A DNA stretch of 37,355 nucleotides from Anthropogastromicrobium sp050944455 (GTDB lineage Bacteria; Bacillota; Clostridia; Lachnospirales; Lachnospiraceae), in contig JBMNRC010000027.1 of the NCBI GenBank assembly GCA_050944455.1, forward strand, positions 1-37,355, written 5' to 3'. Under the pieces are notes generated by a model that ran no database searches, was not told the origin of the DNA, and saw only the letters and a list, made by a program, of their open reading frames with translations. Below are positions 29,561 to 37,355 of this stretch, in pieces; the stretch's first letter is position 1, and the number at the start of each line of letters is the position of its first letter. Both the position numbers and the translations under genes were made by a program.

Positions 29561-31177
29561 ATGAATGGTGCCCAGGCTATGGTCAGATGCCTTGAGGAAG
29601 AAGGAATCAATACAATATTCGGGATACCCGGCGTCGCGATCGCCCCGTTTTACGACGCCCTGTACTCATCATCCATCCGTCATGTGCTGGTCCGCCAGGA
29701 GCAGGCGGCCGGCCACGCGGCGAGCGGGTATGCCCGCATTTCCCGCCGCCCGGCAGTGTGCGTGACGTCCTCCGGCCCCGGGGCCACCAACCTGATCACC
29801 GCGCTGGCTACCGCCTACGCGGACAGTATCCCGATCATCGCCATCACCGGCCAGGTTTCCAGCGAACTGCTGGGCCGCGACGTTTTTCAGGAAGCCGATA
29901 TGAGAGGGGCGACCGAGTCCTTCGTCAAATACAGCTATCTGGTCAAGAACGTCGACGACATTCCCCGCATCTTCCGCGAGGCCTTCTATATCGCGTCCAC
30001 CGGGCGCACCGGCCCCGTGCTGATCGACATTCCCTGCGACGTCCAGAAAAAGGAGCTGTCCAAAGAGTTCGTCTATCCGAAGACGGTCGACATCCGCGGC
30101 TACAAGCCGAAGGTAGCCGGAAACAATCCGCAGATGGCCAAGGTGGCCGCGGCCATCAACCGCTCGAAAAAGCCCCTGATCTGCGCTGGCGGCGGAGTCA
30201 TCCTGGGGCACGGTGAGGAGCTGGTGCGCCAGTTCTGCGAAAAATATCAGATTCCGCTGGTCCATACCATGATGGGAATCGGCGTGATGCCGAAGAACCA
30301 TCCGCTCTATTTCGGCATGCTCGGCAACAACGGAAAACCGTACGCCAACCGGGCCGTGTCGGGAAGCGACCTGCTGATCATCGTCGGCGCCCGCATCGCG
30401 GACAGGGCGGTTCCGAAACCGTCCGCGCTGGAGGCGCAGGTTTCCATTATTCACATCGATATCGATTCCGCGGAAATCGGAAAGAATCTCGGGCCCACGA
30501 TTCCGCTGGTCGGCGACGTGAAGAACATTTTCCGCTCGCTGCTGGACGCGGACATCCATGTGGATACCGCCGCCTGGATCGAACAGCTGCGGGAGATCAA
30601 GCGCAGCACCGTCGATACCCGGGTGTTCAGCGACAGGCTGGTCAATCCGAAGCTTTTTGTGCAGACCCTCTCCCAGAAGATGGATGACGACGGGATCTAC
30701 ATCGCGGACGTCGGCCAGAACCAGCTCTGGTCCGCCGACAACTATATTATGAAAAAGGGCCGTTTCCTCACAACAGGCGGCATGGGAACGATGGGATATT
30801 CCATCCCGGCGGCTGTCGGCGCCAGGCTCGCGTCCGGGAAACAGGTTGTGGCGGTGTGCGGCGACGGGGCTTTCCAGATGTCCATGTTTGAGCTGGCGAC
30901 CATCGCCGACCTGAAGATCCCGCTGAAGATCATTATCGTCAAGAACCGCTATCTGGGCCTTGTGCGCGAACATCAGGAGAAGGTATACAATAAGCGGTAT
31001 TCCGGCGTGGAACTGCACGACTATCCGAGGCATGACAGGATCGCCGAAGCTTACGACATGCATTATTACGAGATGAGCAGCAACGAAGACCTTGACGGAA
31101 CGCTCGACGCTTTCCTGGCGGACACGAAGGCGTCCCTGATGGTGTGCAATGTCGATTCGTCCAACAATACAATCTGA
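29561..31177 (+). CDS. ilvB: acetolactate synthase large (catalytic) subunit
   Basis: A ThDP-dependent enzyme that condenses two pyruvates to 2-acetolactate (or pyruvate with 2-ketobutyrate) for valine, leucine and isoleucine. 538 residues with the three expected domains: the pyrimidine-binding domain with catalytic Glu47 (VRQEQAAGH) and SSGPGATN, the central FAD-like domain (about 190-340), and the pyrophosphate-binding domain with GDGAFQMSMFELATIADLKIP and VKN (the ThDP/Mg motif normally ends NN). CAGGAGGAT is about 8 bases upstream of the ATG. The regulatory subunit gene follows by 38 bases, which makes this the anabolic enzyme rather than the catabolic AlsS. Confidence 0.94.
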   Translation: MNGAQAMVRCLEEEGINTIFGIPGVAIAPFYDALYSSSIRHVLVRQEQAAGHAASGYARISRRPAVCVTSSGPGATNLITALATAYADSIPIIAITGQVSSELLGRDVFQEADMRGATESFVKYSYLVKNVDDIPRIFREAFYIASTGRTGPVLIDIPCDVQKKELSKEFVYPKTVDIRGYKPKVAGNNPQMAKVAAAINRSKKPLICAGGGVILGHGEELVRQFCEKYQIPLVHTMMGIGVMPKNHPLYFGMLGNNGKPYANRAVSGSDLLIIVGARIADRAVPKPSALEAQVSIIHIDIDSAEIGKNLGPTIPLVGDVKNIFRSLLDADIHVDTAAWIEQLREIKRSTVDTRVFSDRLVNPKLFVQTLSQKMDDDGIYIADVGQNQLWSADNYIMKKGRFLTTGGMGTMGYSIPAAVGARLASGKQVVAVCGDGAFQMSMFELATIADLKIPLKIIIVKNRYLGLVREHQEKVYNKRYSGVELHDYPRHDRIAEAYDMHYYEMSSNEDLDGTLDAFLADTKASLMVCNVDSSNNTI

Positions 31178-31215
31178 AAACAATCTGAGACAGAGGTCAG
31201 GAGAGAATATCGGTC

Positions 31216-31689
31216 ATGAAAGGCGTTTTTTCGGTTCTGGTGGAAAACAGGGACGGTGTTTTGTCGCAGATCGCGGGCCTGTTCGCGCGCCGCGGCTACA
31301 ACATTGACAGCCTTGCCGTGGGAGAGACAGAGCGCAGGGACATTTCCAGCATGACGATCGTGTCGACCGGCGACCAGCGCACTATCGACCAGATTGAAAA
31401 ACATCTGAACAAAAAACTGGATGTGATCAAGGTGCGCCGTCTGGACGAGAGCACCAGCGTGGAGCTGGAGATGATGCTGATCCGCGTCGCCTATACGGTG
31501 TCCACCCGCGGATCCCTGATCGAGCTGTGCAGCGTGTACGGCGCAAAGGTGATGAGCCTCACGCAGAAATCCATGGTGATCGAAGTCCACGCGGCTCCGG
31601 ACGACATCAACAACTTCATCGAGCTGGTGCGGCCGTTCGGCATCCTGGAGGTGCAGAGAACCGGGGCCATCGCGATGAGCAAGAGCTGA
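31216..31689 (+). CDS. ilvN: acetolactate synthase small (regulatory) subunit
   Basis: 157 residues: an N-terminal ACT domain (FSVLVENRDGVLSQIAGLFARRGYNIDSL) that in known enzymes binds valine for feedback inhibition and activates the large subunit, and the C-terminal ALS_ss_C domain (VELEMMLIRVAYTVSTRGSLIELCSVYGAKV). The length is standard. CAGGAGAG lies about 9 bases before the ATG. It is cotranscribed with ilvB. Confidence 0.94.
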   Translation: MKGVFSVLVENRDGVLSQIAGLFARRGYNIDSLAVGETERRDISSMTIVSTGDQRTIDQIEKHLNKKLDVIKVRRLDESTSVELEMMLIRVAYTVSTRGSLIELCSVYGAKVMSLTQKSMVIEVHAAPDDINNFIELVRPFGILEVQRTGAIAMSKS

Positions 31690-31737
31690 GGCCGGAAGCG
31701 GCGCCGGCATACCGCGGCGGTGAATCCGGACGCTGCA

Positions 31738-31830
31738 CCGGCCGCGGGATATAAACGGCATTCCGACCGGGGGTAATGAGACACCCGGCCGCGGGCAGGC
31801 GGCATTCCGGCTGGGGGCAGCAATACCCTT
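31738..31830. repeat. imperfect 47-bp tandem duplication
   Basis: Copy 1 starts at 31738 and copy 2 at 31785. Both begin CCGGCCGCGGG, then share CGGCATTCCG and GGGGG and end near ACCC; copy 2 is a few bases shorter between these blocks. It lies between the ilvN stop and the bidirectional terminator. Confidence 0.75.
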
Positions 31831-31883
31831 GCGGCGGCCGGGCGTCACTTTTACCGCAAATCAGGAAAATCGGGCAAAAAATG

Positions 31884-31924
31884 CTGCCGGCGGGAAATGC
31901 TGCTGCATTTCCCGCCGGCAGTTT
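31884..31924. terminator. bidirectional intrinsic terminator
   Basis: A perfect 17-bp stem (31884-31900 with 31905-31921) with loop TGCT. Plus-strand read-out continues TTTC; on the minus strand the hairpin is followed by CAT then TTTTTT. It serves ilvBN and the convergent gene at 31961-33160. Confidence 0.9.
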
Positions 31925-31960
31925 CGGTGATCAGGATCTTTCGCCTTCCGCCGTTCCGGG

Positions 31961-33160
31961 TCAGTTTTCATCCGAAGAATCCGGAGCTTCGGATGAACCG
32001 GCGCTCCCGGAATCGTCAGGGGATTCCCGGACATCCGGGTTCCCGGCAGCTTCGGAATTTTCAGGGGACTGCGCGGATTCTTCCGGCTCCGCGGCGCCCG
32101 CGTTTTCCGTGTATTCAGCGGTGTTTTCCGCGCCGGAGGCTTCCGCCTGCTGCGGAATCACCTGCTCTTCCGGCTGGCCGGCTTCCCCGATGCGAAGCTG
32201 CGAAGGGGTAAGCTGCAGGATCTTCGTATCCTGGTTTGCCCAGTACTGGCGGACGACATTGAAATCGGCGTCAGAGGAAAGAACATAATAGTGATTCTTC
32301 GGGGCTTCGGAGAGCATGTATCCCAGCTGGGTGGTGATCTGCGCGCTCATCGGCTGGCCGCTGTCGCACTGGATCCAGGAGATGTGGCGGCTTCCCTTCT
32401 CGAGCACGGTGCGGAGATCGCTCAGCGTGACAGGGGAATTGCCGTTGTTGTAGAACAGGACGATCCGGTCGTATCCGAGAGGCTTGTCCAGCAGGTGGAC
32501 CCACAGGTTTCCGACCTGGGAGGTATCGACCAGGTAGACATTGCGCGAGACGACTTCCGGAATTTCGATCTGGGACGGCCTCCACACGAGATAGAACCGG
32601 CCGATGCCGTTTTTCAGGCGGACGCGGTTGTACTCGCTTGCGCCGAGAGAGACCAGAAAATCCGCCGTTTCGGGATCGCAGGTATCGAACAGGGCCGGGC
32701 AGCTTCTCACGCGCGCCTGGTAGCAGACAAAATTGAACATATCCGCCGCGGTATCCGACGTCAGGTCATAGCCGGCCGGGGCGAAAAGCTCGCAGCGCAT
32801 ATGCGGGGTTTCCTCAAACTGAATGCGGCTCTTCTCGTCCTCGGCGAGCTGGGCGCAGAACGCCCTGCGGATGCGCCTGGGGATACTTTTTCTGACGGGG
32901 CGCGGAACGCTCCAGTATTCGATATCCATCCCCTCGCTGTAGGACAGGGCGAGGAACGAAGCGCCGTCATCGCTTTCATAAAGTTCGTTTTCATCGTACC
33001 AGTTCCCGACGCAGCCGCGGATATAAGCGTCCTGCCCCTTTGCGCCTTTTCCGCCGCCGGCGTCGAATTCCTTCAGGAACTCGTCTTTGCCTGTAATCTT
33101 TGAAATCGCGGACGCGATCTTGTCCAGTTCTTCTGAAGATCTGTTTTCAACCAGCTTCAT
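31961..33160 (-). CDS. uncharacterised protein with PIN-like domain and acidic tail
   Basis: 399 residues; no family recognised with certainty. Residues 1-200 are an N-terminal region without a motif I know. Residues about 208-312 have the layout of a small PIN-like (NYN-type) nuclease fold: strand NVYLVDTSQVGNLW (Asp212), strand RIVLFYNN, helix LSDLRTVLEKG, strand HISWIQCDSG, helix SAQITTQLGYML and strand YYVLSSDADFNVVRQYW (Asp297, Asp299). In relatives I remember, the first motif is closer to DFENVG and the helix starts with an acidic residue; here both are changed, so catalysis is uncertain. Residues 330-399 are a disordered Glu/Ala/Ser/Pro tail. GGAGG lies 9 bases before the ATG. It is transcribed alone, convergent with ilvBN. 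No signal peptide. Confidence 0.65.
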   Translation of the reverse strand: MKLVENRSSEELDKIASAISKITGKDEFLKEFDAGGGKGAKGQDAYIRGCVGNWYDENELYESDDGASFLALSYSEGMDIEYWSVPRPVRKSIPRRIRRAFCAQLAEDEKSRIQFEETPHMRCELFAPAGYDLTSDTAADMFNFVCYQARVRSCPALFDTCDPETADFLVSLGASEYNRVRLKNGIGRFYLVWRPSQIEIPEVVSRNVYLVDTSQVGNLWVHLLDKPLGYDRIVLFYNNGNSPVTLSDLRTVLEKGSRHISWIQCDSGQPMSAQITTQLGYMLSEAPKNHYYVLSSDADFNVVRQYWANQDTKILQLTPSQLRIGEAGQPEEQVIPQQAEASGAENTAEYTENAGAAEPEESAQSPENSEAAGNPDVRESPDDSGSAGSSEAPDSSDEN

Positions 33161-33221
33161 ATGCCATTTCCTCCCTGACGGCAGGCCTGTCTCCCGCCTG
33201 ACTGATCAGACTGCGGAAGCG

Positions 33222-33239
33222 AACAGCAGGCCTGCTGTT
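33222..33239. repeat. 18-bp perfect palindrome in the leader of the PIN-like gene
   Basis: AACAGCAGG-CCTGCTGTT is fully self-complementary. It lies 60 bases upstream of the minus-strand start, inside the predicted 300-base leader. A related GCAGGCCTGT occurs at 33181-33190. It could be an operator or an RNA hairpin. Confidence 0.55.
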
Positions 33240-33464
33240 CTATCACGCATTGTCGGGCCGGCTGCCATTCCGGTGAAAGCCGCGAGGGTCCGGAGGTCCG
33301 GGGACGGCTTCTCCGCCCGGATATTGGGAAACGCGCTTTCAGCATTGCGGATCCGGGATTCCGGGCTTCTGCCAGGATATGCGCGGGACTGCCTTTCCGC
33401 GTCGTGAATCCATGAATCCGGGATTTCCGCCCGGGAATGGGCGGCCGACAGAGTTATCAGCAAA

Positions 33465-33493
33465 AATATAACATGTCCGATATACTTTCGCAA
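33465..33493 (-). promoter_or_regulatory. promoter for the PIN-like gene
   Basis: On the minus strand: TTGCGA (33493-33488), a 17-base spacer and TATATT (33470-33465). It predicts a start near 33457 and a leader of about 300 bases. Confidence 0.55.
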
Positions 33494-33595
33494 GACAGAG
33501 CGCAAATTCGGACAATAAATTGTTCTAAAAGAATATACTATTTTGAAAATTTTTGCAGAAAATAATTCGAAACAGAATAAATATTAAGATAATAC

Positions 33596-33624
33596 TTGCG
33601 ACATCCTGTAAAGAGTATTATAAT
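33596..33624 (+). promoter_or_regulatory. divergent promoter with long downstream leader
   Basis: TTGCGA (33596-33601), a 17-base spacer and TATAAT (33619-33624). It is divergent from the minus-strand promoter at 33465-33493 and has the same -35 hexamer. The intervening 33465-33625 DNA is sharply AT-rich. The nearest good gene start is at 34215, 580 bases away. Confidence 0.65.
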
Positions 33625-33630
33625 AAGAGA

Positions 33631-34200
33631 ACCGGAGAGTCTGCAGGCATGCGGTTACGGCGCACGGTATGCGTCAGGCGTCATGCGATATACAGTAGGC
33701 ACTGCACAGTACGCGGCATACGGCATAAGGTGTGCGGCGTGCCTTCAGCTTTTCTGTTGCAGATGGTGTTTCAGTTACTGCCCGGCCGCTGCCTTTGGAT
33801 CGAACTTCCGGCTCCTTTCTGAGAATCCACCTCCCTCTCAGGCAGGCGGAAATCCGCCGTGCCGCCCTGTCATGTTTCACTTTCAGCCATGGCGGCTGGC
33901 GCGGCTTCAGCCGCGTATAGTGTTTCTGTATACAGCGGTATTTCCCGGCAATCCAGACAACTGATAACCAATTTTTGATCCGTCCGACTGCACGGATCCT
34001 GGAAGCGTGTCTGAAAGCAGGACGCGAGGAAGGGCGGAAAAAGAACACAGGGGTGTGAGACGGGCGGCCGTCGGAACAGCGGTCTTCCGATCCCTGGTTC
34101 AGGACTGCGGGCCCTGGACGGTGAAAGCCATGCCAGTCGGTCAGGAAAATACAGGAACAGCAGCGTCCGCAGAAAACCTGCTGTATCCGAACCTGACAGA
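33631..34200 (+). other. long leader or possible noncoding transcript, no confident gene
   Basis: No gene I can support. A 57-codon Arg/Cys-rich ORF (33649-33822) has only a weak GGAGA upstream and no recognisable features. The stretch 33655-33745 is dense in variants of gcatacggc/gtatgcgtc. Possible explanations are a long 5' leader of the small regulator gene, an untranslated RNA, or decayed coding DNA. Confidence 0.35.
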
Positions 34201-34214
34201 AAGGAGGAACCTGT

Positions 34215-34442
34215 ATGGTTGTCTACGATCGTCTTTTCGATGAACTGTTTCGAAGGCATCTTTACAAGGTAGATCTGGAAAAGATGACGGGAATTTCCGG
34301 CGCGATTATGGCCAGGCTGGCCAAAAATGAGAACGTGACTGTGGCGACACTGAACAAGATCTGTCTGGCTTTGGACTGCCAGCTGTCGGATATCGCTGAG
34401 GTCGTGCCGGACGCGGATCCCCCGAAGAAAAAACCCGGATAA
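34215..34442 (+). CDS. small Cro/CI-type helix-turn-helix regulator
   Basis: 75 residues of the short XRE type (HTH_26/YozG-like). The HTH is LEKMTGISGAIMARLAKNENVTVATLNKICLALDCQLSDIAEV, with the typical ending in which 'CLALDCQLSDI' matches the family's 'C.aLdCqp.dI'. It begins MVVYDRLFDELFRRH and ends in a Lys/Pro-rich stub. AAAGGAGGAA lies 6 bases before the ATG, an excellent ribosome binding site. Such proteins often occur singly in chromosomes or in mobile elements; no partner toxin is seen beside it. Target unknown; the divergent promoter region at 33465-33625 is one candidate site. Confidence 0.85.
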   Translation: MVVYDRLFDELFRRHLYKVDLEKMTGISGAIMARLAKNENVTVATLNKICLALDCQLSDIAEVVPDADPPKKKPG

Positions 34443-34578
34443 ACACCGGTTTTCCCCCGCTGGACGGGGTTGCCTGCCGCGGGCCTCGGGCGGAAGAACA
34501 TTTTCAGGACAGCGGCCGTCCTGCCGCCGCGGGTGAATACAGCAGGAATTTCGCCCGGAATAAAGGAAGAGGCAATTC

Positions 34579-35553
34579 ATGAATTCATCAGTGGATCTTC
34601 ATCTTCACACTGCCGCCTCCGACGGCACCGATTCCCCGCAGGAGCTGCTGGAGCACCTGCTGGAGCGCGGTATCCGCACCTTCTCGGTAACGGACCACGA
34701 CACGGAAGCGGGAGCTCTTGAGATGGAGCGGCTGACCGCGGGCCGCGGCGGTCTGACCTATTTCCGCGGGATCGAGTTCACCTGCGTCACCGAAGTGCGG
34801 GAGTGCCATATCCTCGGATACCTGTACCGGCCGGATTCACCGGGGTTCCTTTCCCTGCTGGAGAAGGGAAGGGAGCTGCGCGCAGAAAAAATGCGACGCA
34901 GAATCGGGATTCTGCGGGATCAGTACCATATTGAATTTACGGAAGCGCAGATGAAGTGGCTCGCTTCGCGGGAAAGCGCCGGCAGGCCGCATCTTGCAAG
35001 GCTGATCGCGGAGGACGGTTACACTTCATCGCTGGATGAGGCTTTTGCGATTTTGAAGGAGATCAAGACGCCGAATGACAAGCTGGATGCCGCTGAGGCT
35101 GTGGCCGGGATCACATCGGCCGGCGGCATCCCGGTGTGGGCGCATCCTCTCGGGGGCGAAGGGGCGCGCAGAATGACCCCGTCTGAGTTTGACCGCCAGT
35201 TTTCCATCCTCCGCGGGGCGGGGATCCGCGGGCTGGAATGCTGCTATTCCCGGTACACGGGGGAAGAAAGCGGATTTCTTCGGAGGCTGGCGGCGCGGAA
35301 CGGGCTTTTGATTTCAGGCGGCAGCGATTACCATGGGAAAGTGAAGACCATCAGCCCCGGGACGCTCTGCGCGGAACAGACGCCGGTAAATCCGGCGGAT
35401 CTGACGATCCTGGAAGAACTGCGGAAAATTCAGGCAGAGAGACAGAAACAAGACAGAAATCACACAGCCGCGGGCAATCCGCCGGTGAAAAAGGCCGCAT
35501 CGGCCGGGCCAGAGCAAACGGTACACCCGGAGGCAGAGGGAGAATTTCAATGA
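34579..35553 (+). CDS. PHP-domain phosphoesterase (TrpH/RNase AM-like)
   Basis: A metal-dependent phosphoesterase with the PHP fold. Metal ligands are visible in order: DLHLHTAASDG (His8, His10, Asp15), TDHDT (Asp39, His40), GIEFT (Glu66), CHILGY (His77), RPHLAR, WAHP and GSDYHG. Characterised relatives hydrolyse 3',5'-nucleotide bisphosphates and trim RNA 5' ends. The catalytic domain ends near residue 285; the last 40 residues are a Gln/Lys/Ala-rich tail. GGAAGAGG lies 8 bases before the ATG. Its stop overlaps the next start (ATGA), implying translational coupling. Confidence 0.88.
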   Translation: MNSSVDLHLHTAASDGTDSPQELLEHLLERGIRTFSVTDHDTEAGALEMERLTAGRGGLTYFRGIEFTCVTEVRECHILGYLYRPDSPGFLSLLEKGRELRAEKMRRRIGILRDQYHIEFTEAQMKWLASRESAGRPHLARLIAEDGYTSSLDEAFAILKEIKTPNDKLDAAEAVAGITSAGGIPVWAHPLGGEGARRMTPSEFDRQFSILRGAGIRGLECCYSRYTGEESGFLRRLAARNGLLISGGSDYHGKVKTISPGTLCAEQTPVNPADLTILEELRKIQAERQKQDRNHTAAGNPPVKKAASAGPEQTVHPEAEGEFQ

Positions 35554-36614
35554 GATACGCGAAACCGCTTCAAAAAGGGCAGACGATTGGTATTGTGGCG
35601 CCCTCTTTCGGGTGTACAATAGAGCCCTACATTACCCGGCTGAAAACGGCACGGGAAAAATGGGAAAAGAAAGGTTTCCACCTGAAAATCGGCGACTGCG
35701 TCTACCGCTCGGACGGGCTTGGCATCAGCACTGATCCGAGATCGGCGGCAGAAGAGCTCACCAGGTTCTACCTGGACGACGAGGTCAGCGCGATGATCTC
35801 GGCGGGCGGCGGCGAGGAAATGTGTGAAACGGTCGGGTTTACCGATTTTGATATCCTCCGGAAAGCCGAGCCGAAATGGTTCATGGAATTTTCGGACAAT
35901 ACGAACTTTATCTTTCCGCTGGTCACGGTAGCGGATACCGCCGCGATTTACGGCCCGAATATCGGCGAATTCGGAAAAGCCTGGGAGAGATCCGAGAGGG
36001 ACGCGGCCGGGCTGATGACAGGCGACGTGAGCACGGTCAAGGGATTTGCCGGGTTCGAAGGGACGGACGCAGCTGAAGGCTATTTTTCGGGAAGCACTTC
36101 ACCGGATCTGAGGTATGAGCTTACCCAGAAAAAAGTCCTGCACAGCTATCTGCCGACGGACAGCGAACTCAGGGAAGCGGGCCGCAGGGAGCCCGTCCGG
36201 ATGCAGGGCAGGCTTCTCGGCGGCTGCCTGGACGTTCTGGAAAACCTCACCGGAACCGAACTGGACCAGACCCAGCAGTTCCTTAACCGCTACGGGGCTG
36301 TGATCTGGGTGCTGGAAGCCTGCGACCTCGGGCCGCTCCAGATCCGCAGGGCCGTCTGGCACCTGTCGGAAGCCGGGTGGTTTGACACCGCGGCAGGGTT
36401 TGTCATCGGCAGGCCGTTTGCTGCCTACGGCCAGGAAGTGATGGGGGTGAACCAGTACAACGCCGTGACGGATATGGTGAAGCAGTATCATGTCCCGGTG
36501 ATCATGGACGCGGACGTCGGGCATATTCATCCGACCATGCCGCTTCTGATGGGAAGCATGGCTGAGGTGAACGCGGTCGGAAACGATATCCAGATTCATA
36601 TGGAACGCAAGTAA
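35550..36614 (+). CDS. LD-carboxypeptidase, peptidase family S66 (MccF/LdcA-like)
   Basis: A serine peptidase of 354 residues. In LdcA-type members it removes the terminal D-Ala from murein tetrapeptides during recycling; MccF-type members cleave the acyl-sulfamoyl adenylate of microcin C7. Seen here are the N-terminal QTIGIVAPS, GISTDPRSAAEEL, the GGGEE segment, and the nucleophile region FMEFSDNT with Ser115 (commonly GYSD), the acidic WVLEACD and the histidine in DVGHIHPTMP. The long insertion around residues 140-220 favours the MccF subgroup. The ATG at 35550 overlaps the PHP stop and has GAGGGAGA 6 bases upstream; an open extension to 35238 lies inside the PHP gene. Confidence 0.87.
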   Translation: MRYAKPLQKGQTIGIVAPSFGCTIEPYITRLKTAREKWEKKGFHLKIGDCVYRSDGLGISTDPRSAAEELTRFYLDDEVSAMISAGGGEEMCETVGFTDFDILRKAEPKWFMEFSDNTNFIFPLVTVADTAAIYGPNIGEFGKAWERSERDAAGLMTGDVSTVKGFAGFEGTDAAEGYFSGSTSPDLRYELTQKKVLHSYLPTDSELREAGRREPVRMQGRLLGGCLDVLENLTGTELDQTQQFLNRYGAVIWVLEACDLGPLQIRRAVWHLSEAGWFDTAAGFVIGRPFAAYGQEVMGVNQYNAVTDMVKQYHVPVIMDADVGHIHPTMPLLMGSMAEVNAVGNDIQIHMERK

Positions 36615-36717
36615 AAGGGATTTCAGCTTTCAGAAGTCCCTGCCCAAAGATAAGACGCAGAAAGGTTCGCCGTTCGGGATTATTTCCGGATGACGAGCCT
36701 TTCCGCGTGCAGGGGTC

Positions 36718-36744
36718 CCGGCGCGGGATGGAATCCCGCGCCGG
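36718..36744. terminator. stable hairpin after the LD-carboxypeptidase gene
   Basis: CCGGCGCGGGAT / ATCCCGCGCCGG is a perfect 12-bp stem with loop GGA. There is no immediate T tract, though GGGATTTT follows 20 bases later and could form an alternative stem. It may act as a terminator or transcript-stabilising end. A weaker stem AGGGATTTC/GAAGTCCCT lies at 36617-36643. Confidence 0.5.
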
Positions 36745-36794
36745 TATGCGCCGGGATTTTCCTGTCTTCAGCGCAGTTTTGTCAGGAACGCAAT

Positions 36795-37355
36795 CCCGCG
36801 CGGAGAGAATCAGATCGTTTTGCGGAAGGAATCTGCACAGCAGCATCTTTAATTTTGAATTGAATAAACTTTGCATGACGGGTCTGCCGGGCAGTTTTTT
36901 CAATTTTGAATTTTATACTGACATGAGATTTACACAGAGACAGTTTTTAATGTTTTATTACATAAAAATTTAAATGAAGGCAGTACAATATCTGCTTTAA
37001 TTTTTATATACATAAAAAACAAGCAAAAACAGGATTGACGATAATAACAAACATTTATCTGATGAAAACAATGATGATTGTTGCGTCTGACAATTATTCT
37101 GATTTGCACATAATAGCAGAAAACCTCACAAAAACAGTCATCAATTTTAGTCAAATAATATTCAGAAAGAGAGAATGAATAATAGTTTTTACGCTTTATA
37201 TTCTAAAAATTATTTATATAAATATCATAAATTCTAAAATTAATGAAATAATGGTTTCCCGAATCTTCGTACTATAAAACCGTACCTTTGAGATCCGATT
37301 TGAGGTACAAAGATAAGTTTTTTGTTTGATATCGTCTCCAGATAGGCTGGTGAGA
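36795..37355. other. AT-rich region without recognisable gene
   Basis: Base composition falls abruptly from GC-rich to strongly AT-rich and stays so to the window end. No ORF of substance. Two AATTTTGAATT motifs (36851, 36904), a CTGC-CGG-GCAG hairpin followed by T6 (36884-36900), a TTGACG-17-TCTGAT promoter-like pair (37034) and a GTACCT/AGGTAC stem (37289-37314) are visible. It may be the long upstream region of a gene beyond the window or the edge of acquired DNA. Confidence 0.5.

Noticed and set aside
32291..33103. 270-codon plus-strand frame opposite the PIN-like gene
   Set aside because: The minus frame has a GGAGG site, a promoter and a terminator; the plus frame has none and no domain.
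33553..33822. Short Arg/Cys-rich frame downstream of the divergent promoter
   Set aside because: Weak ribosome binding site and no recognisable features; mentioned only as part of the untranslated region.
35238..35549. N-terminal extension of the LD-carboxypeptidase
   Set aside because: It lies entirely within the PHP gene; the ATG at 35550 has a ribosome binding site and begins at the family's usual N terminus.

Overview
The window looks like the chromosome of a GC-rich member of the Clostridia, most likely Lachnospiraceae-like. This rests on the tmk/holB/ricT/trmN6/rsmI-type gene order, the SCIFF peptide with its radical SAM maturase, a DnaD/DnaI-type replication initiation pair, a HelD-type RNA polymerase recycling ATPase, and strong GGAGG ribosome binding sites. 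The genus is not claimed.

Layout. 1-519: 3' end of a 23S rRNA, then tRNA-Asp(GUC), tRNA-Tyr(GUA) and initiator tRNA-Met(CAU), closed by an intrinsic terminator. No 5S gene is visible between the 23S and the tRNAs. 792-5696: a Na/phosphate cotransporter-PhoU fusion with a long lysine-rich tail, then HelD. 5849-12659: a co-directional housekeeping cluster (guanylate-kinase-like, holB, ricT with a very long RG/G-rich tail, trmN6-like, rsmI, pyridoxal kinase). 12946-16983: htrA (minus), an esterase (plus) and pyrC (minus).

17294-21712 is a decayed phage module: a palindromic operator-like site and a possible small RNA, an HNH endonuclease, a portal protein, a minor head protein split into two overlapping frames whose second half carries an AT-rich C-terminal domain resembling phage PBECR-type nuclease toxins, a tRNA-like RNA element with its own terminator, and a TerL ATPase cut off before its nuclease domain. 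Integrase, major capsid and tail genes are absent. The chromosome resumes at once with a consensus promoter driving SCIFF, an internal terminator, and the SCIFF maturase.

23931-26580: a DnaD-domain replisome organiser and a DnaI-like helicase loader, which should act together in loading the replicative helicase. 26714-31689: a MalY/PatB-type aminotransferase, a GNAT acetyltransferase, an SRAP (YedK/HMCES-like) protein, and ilvB-ilvN for branched-chain amino acid synthesis, preceded by a hairpin-rich leader. 31961-33160 (minus): a poorly characterised protein with a PIN-like fold signature and an acidic tail. 34215-36614: a small Cro/CI-type regulator, a PHP phosphoesterase and an S66 LD-carboxypeptidase, the last two overlapping by ATGA. 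From about 36800 to the end the sequence turns strongly AT-rich and holds no gene I can support.

The observations I rate highest are the split head protein with its toxin-like domain, the tRNA-like RNA beside it, a SCIFF peptide lacking the threonine expected to receive the thioether, the 45-bp repeats grown from the 3' end of the kinase gene, and the iteron-like repeats at 12760-12885. These are inferences from reading the sequence alone; no search was run.
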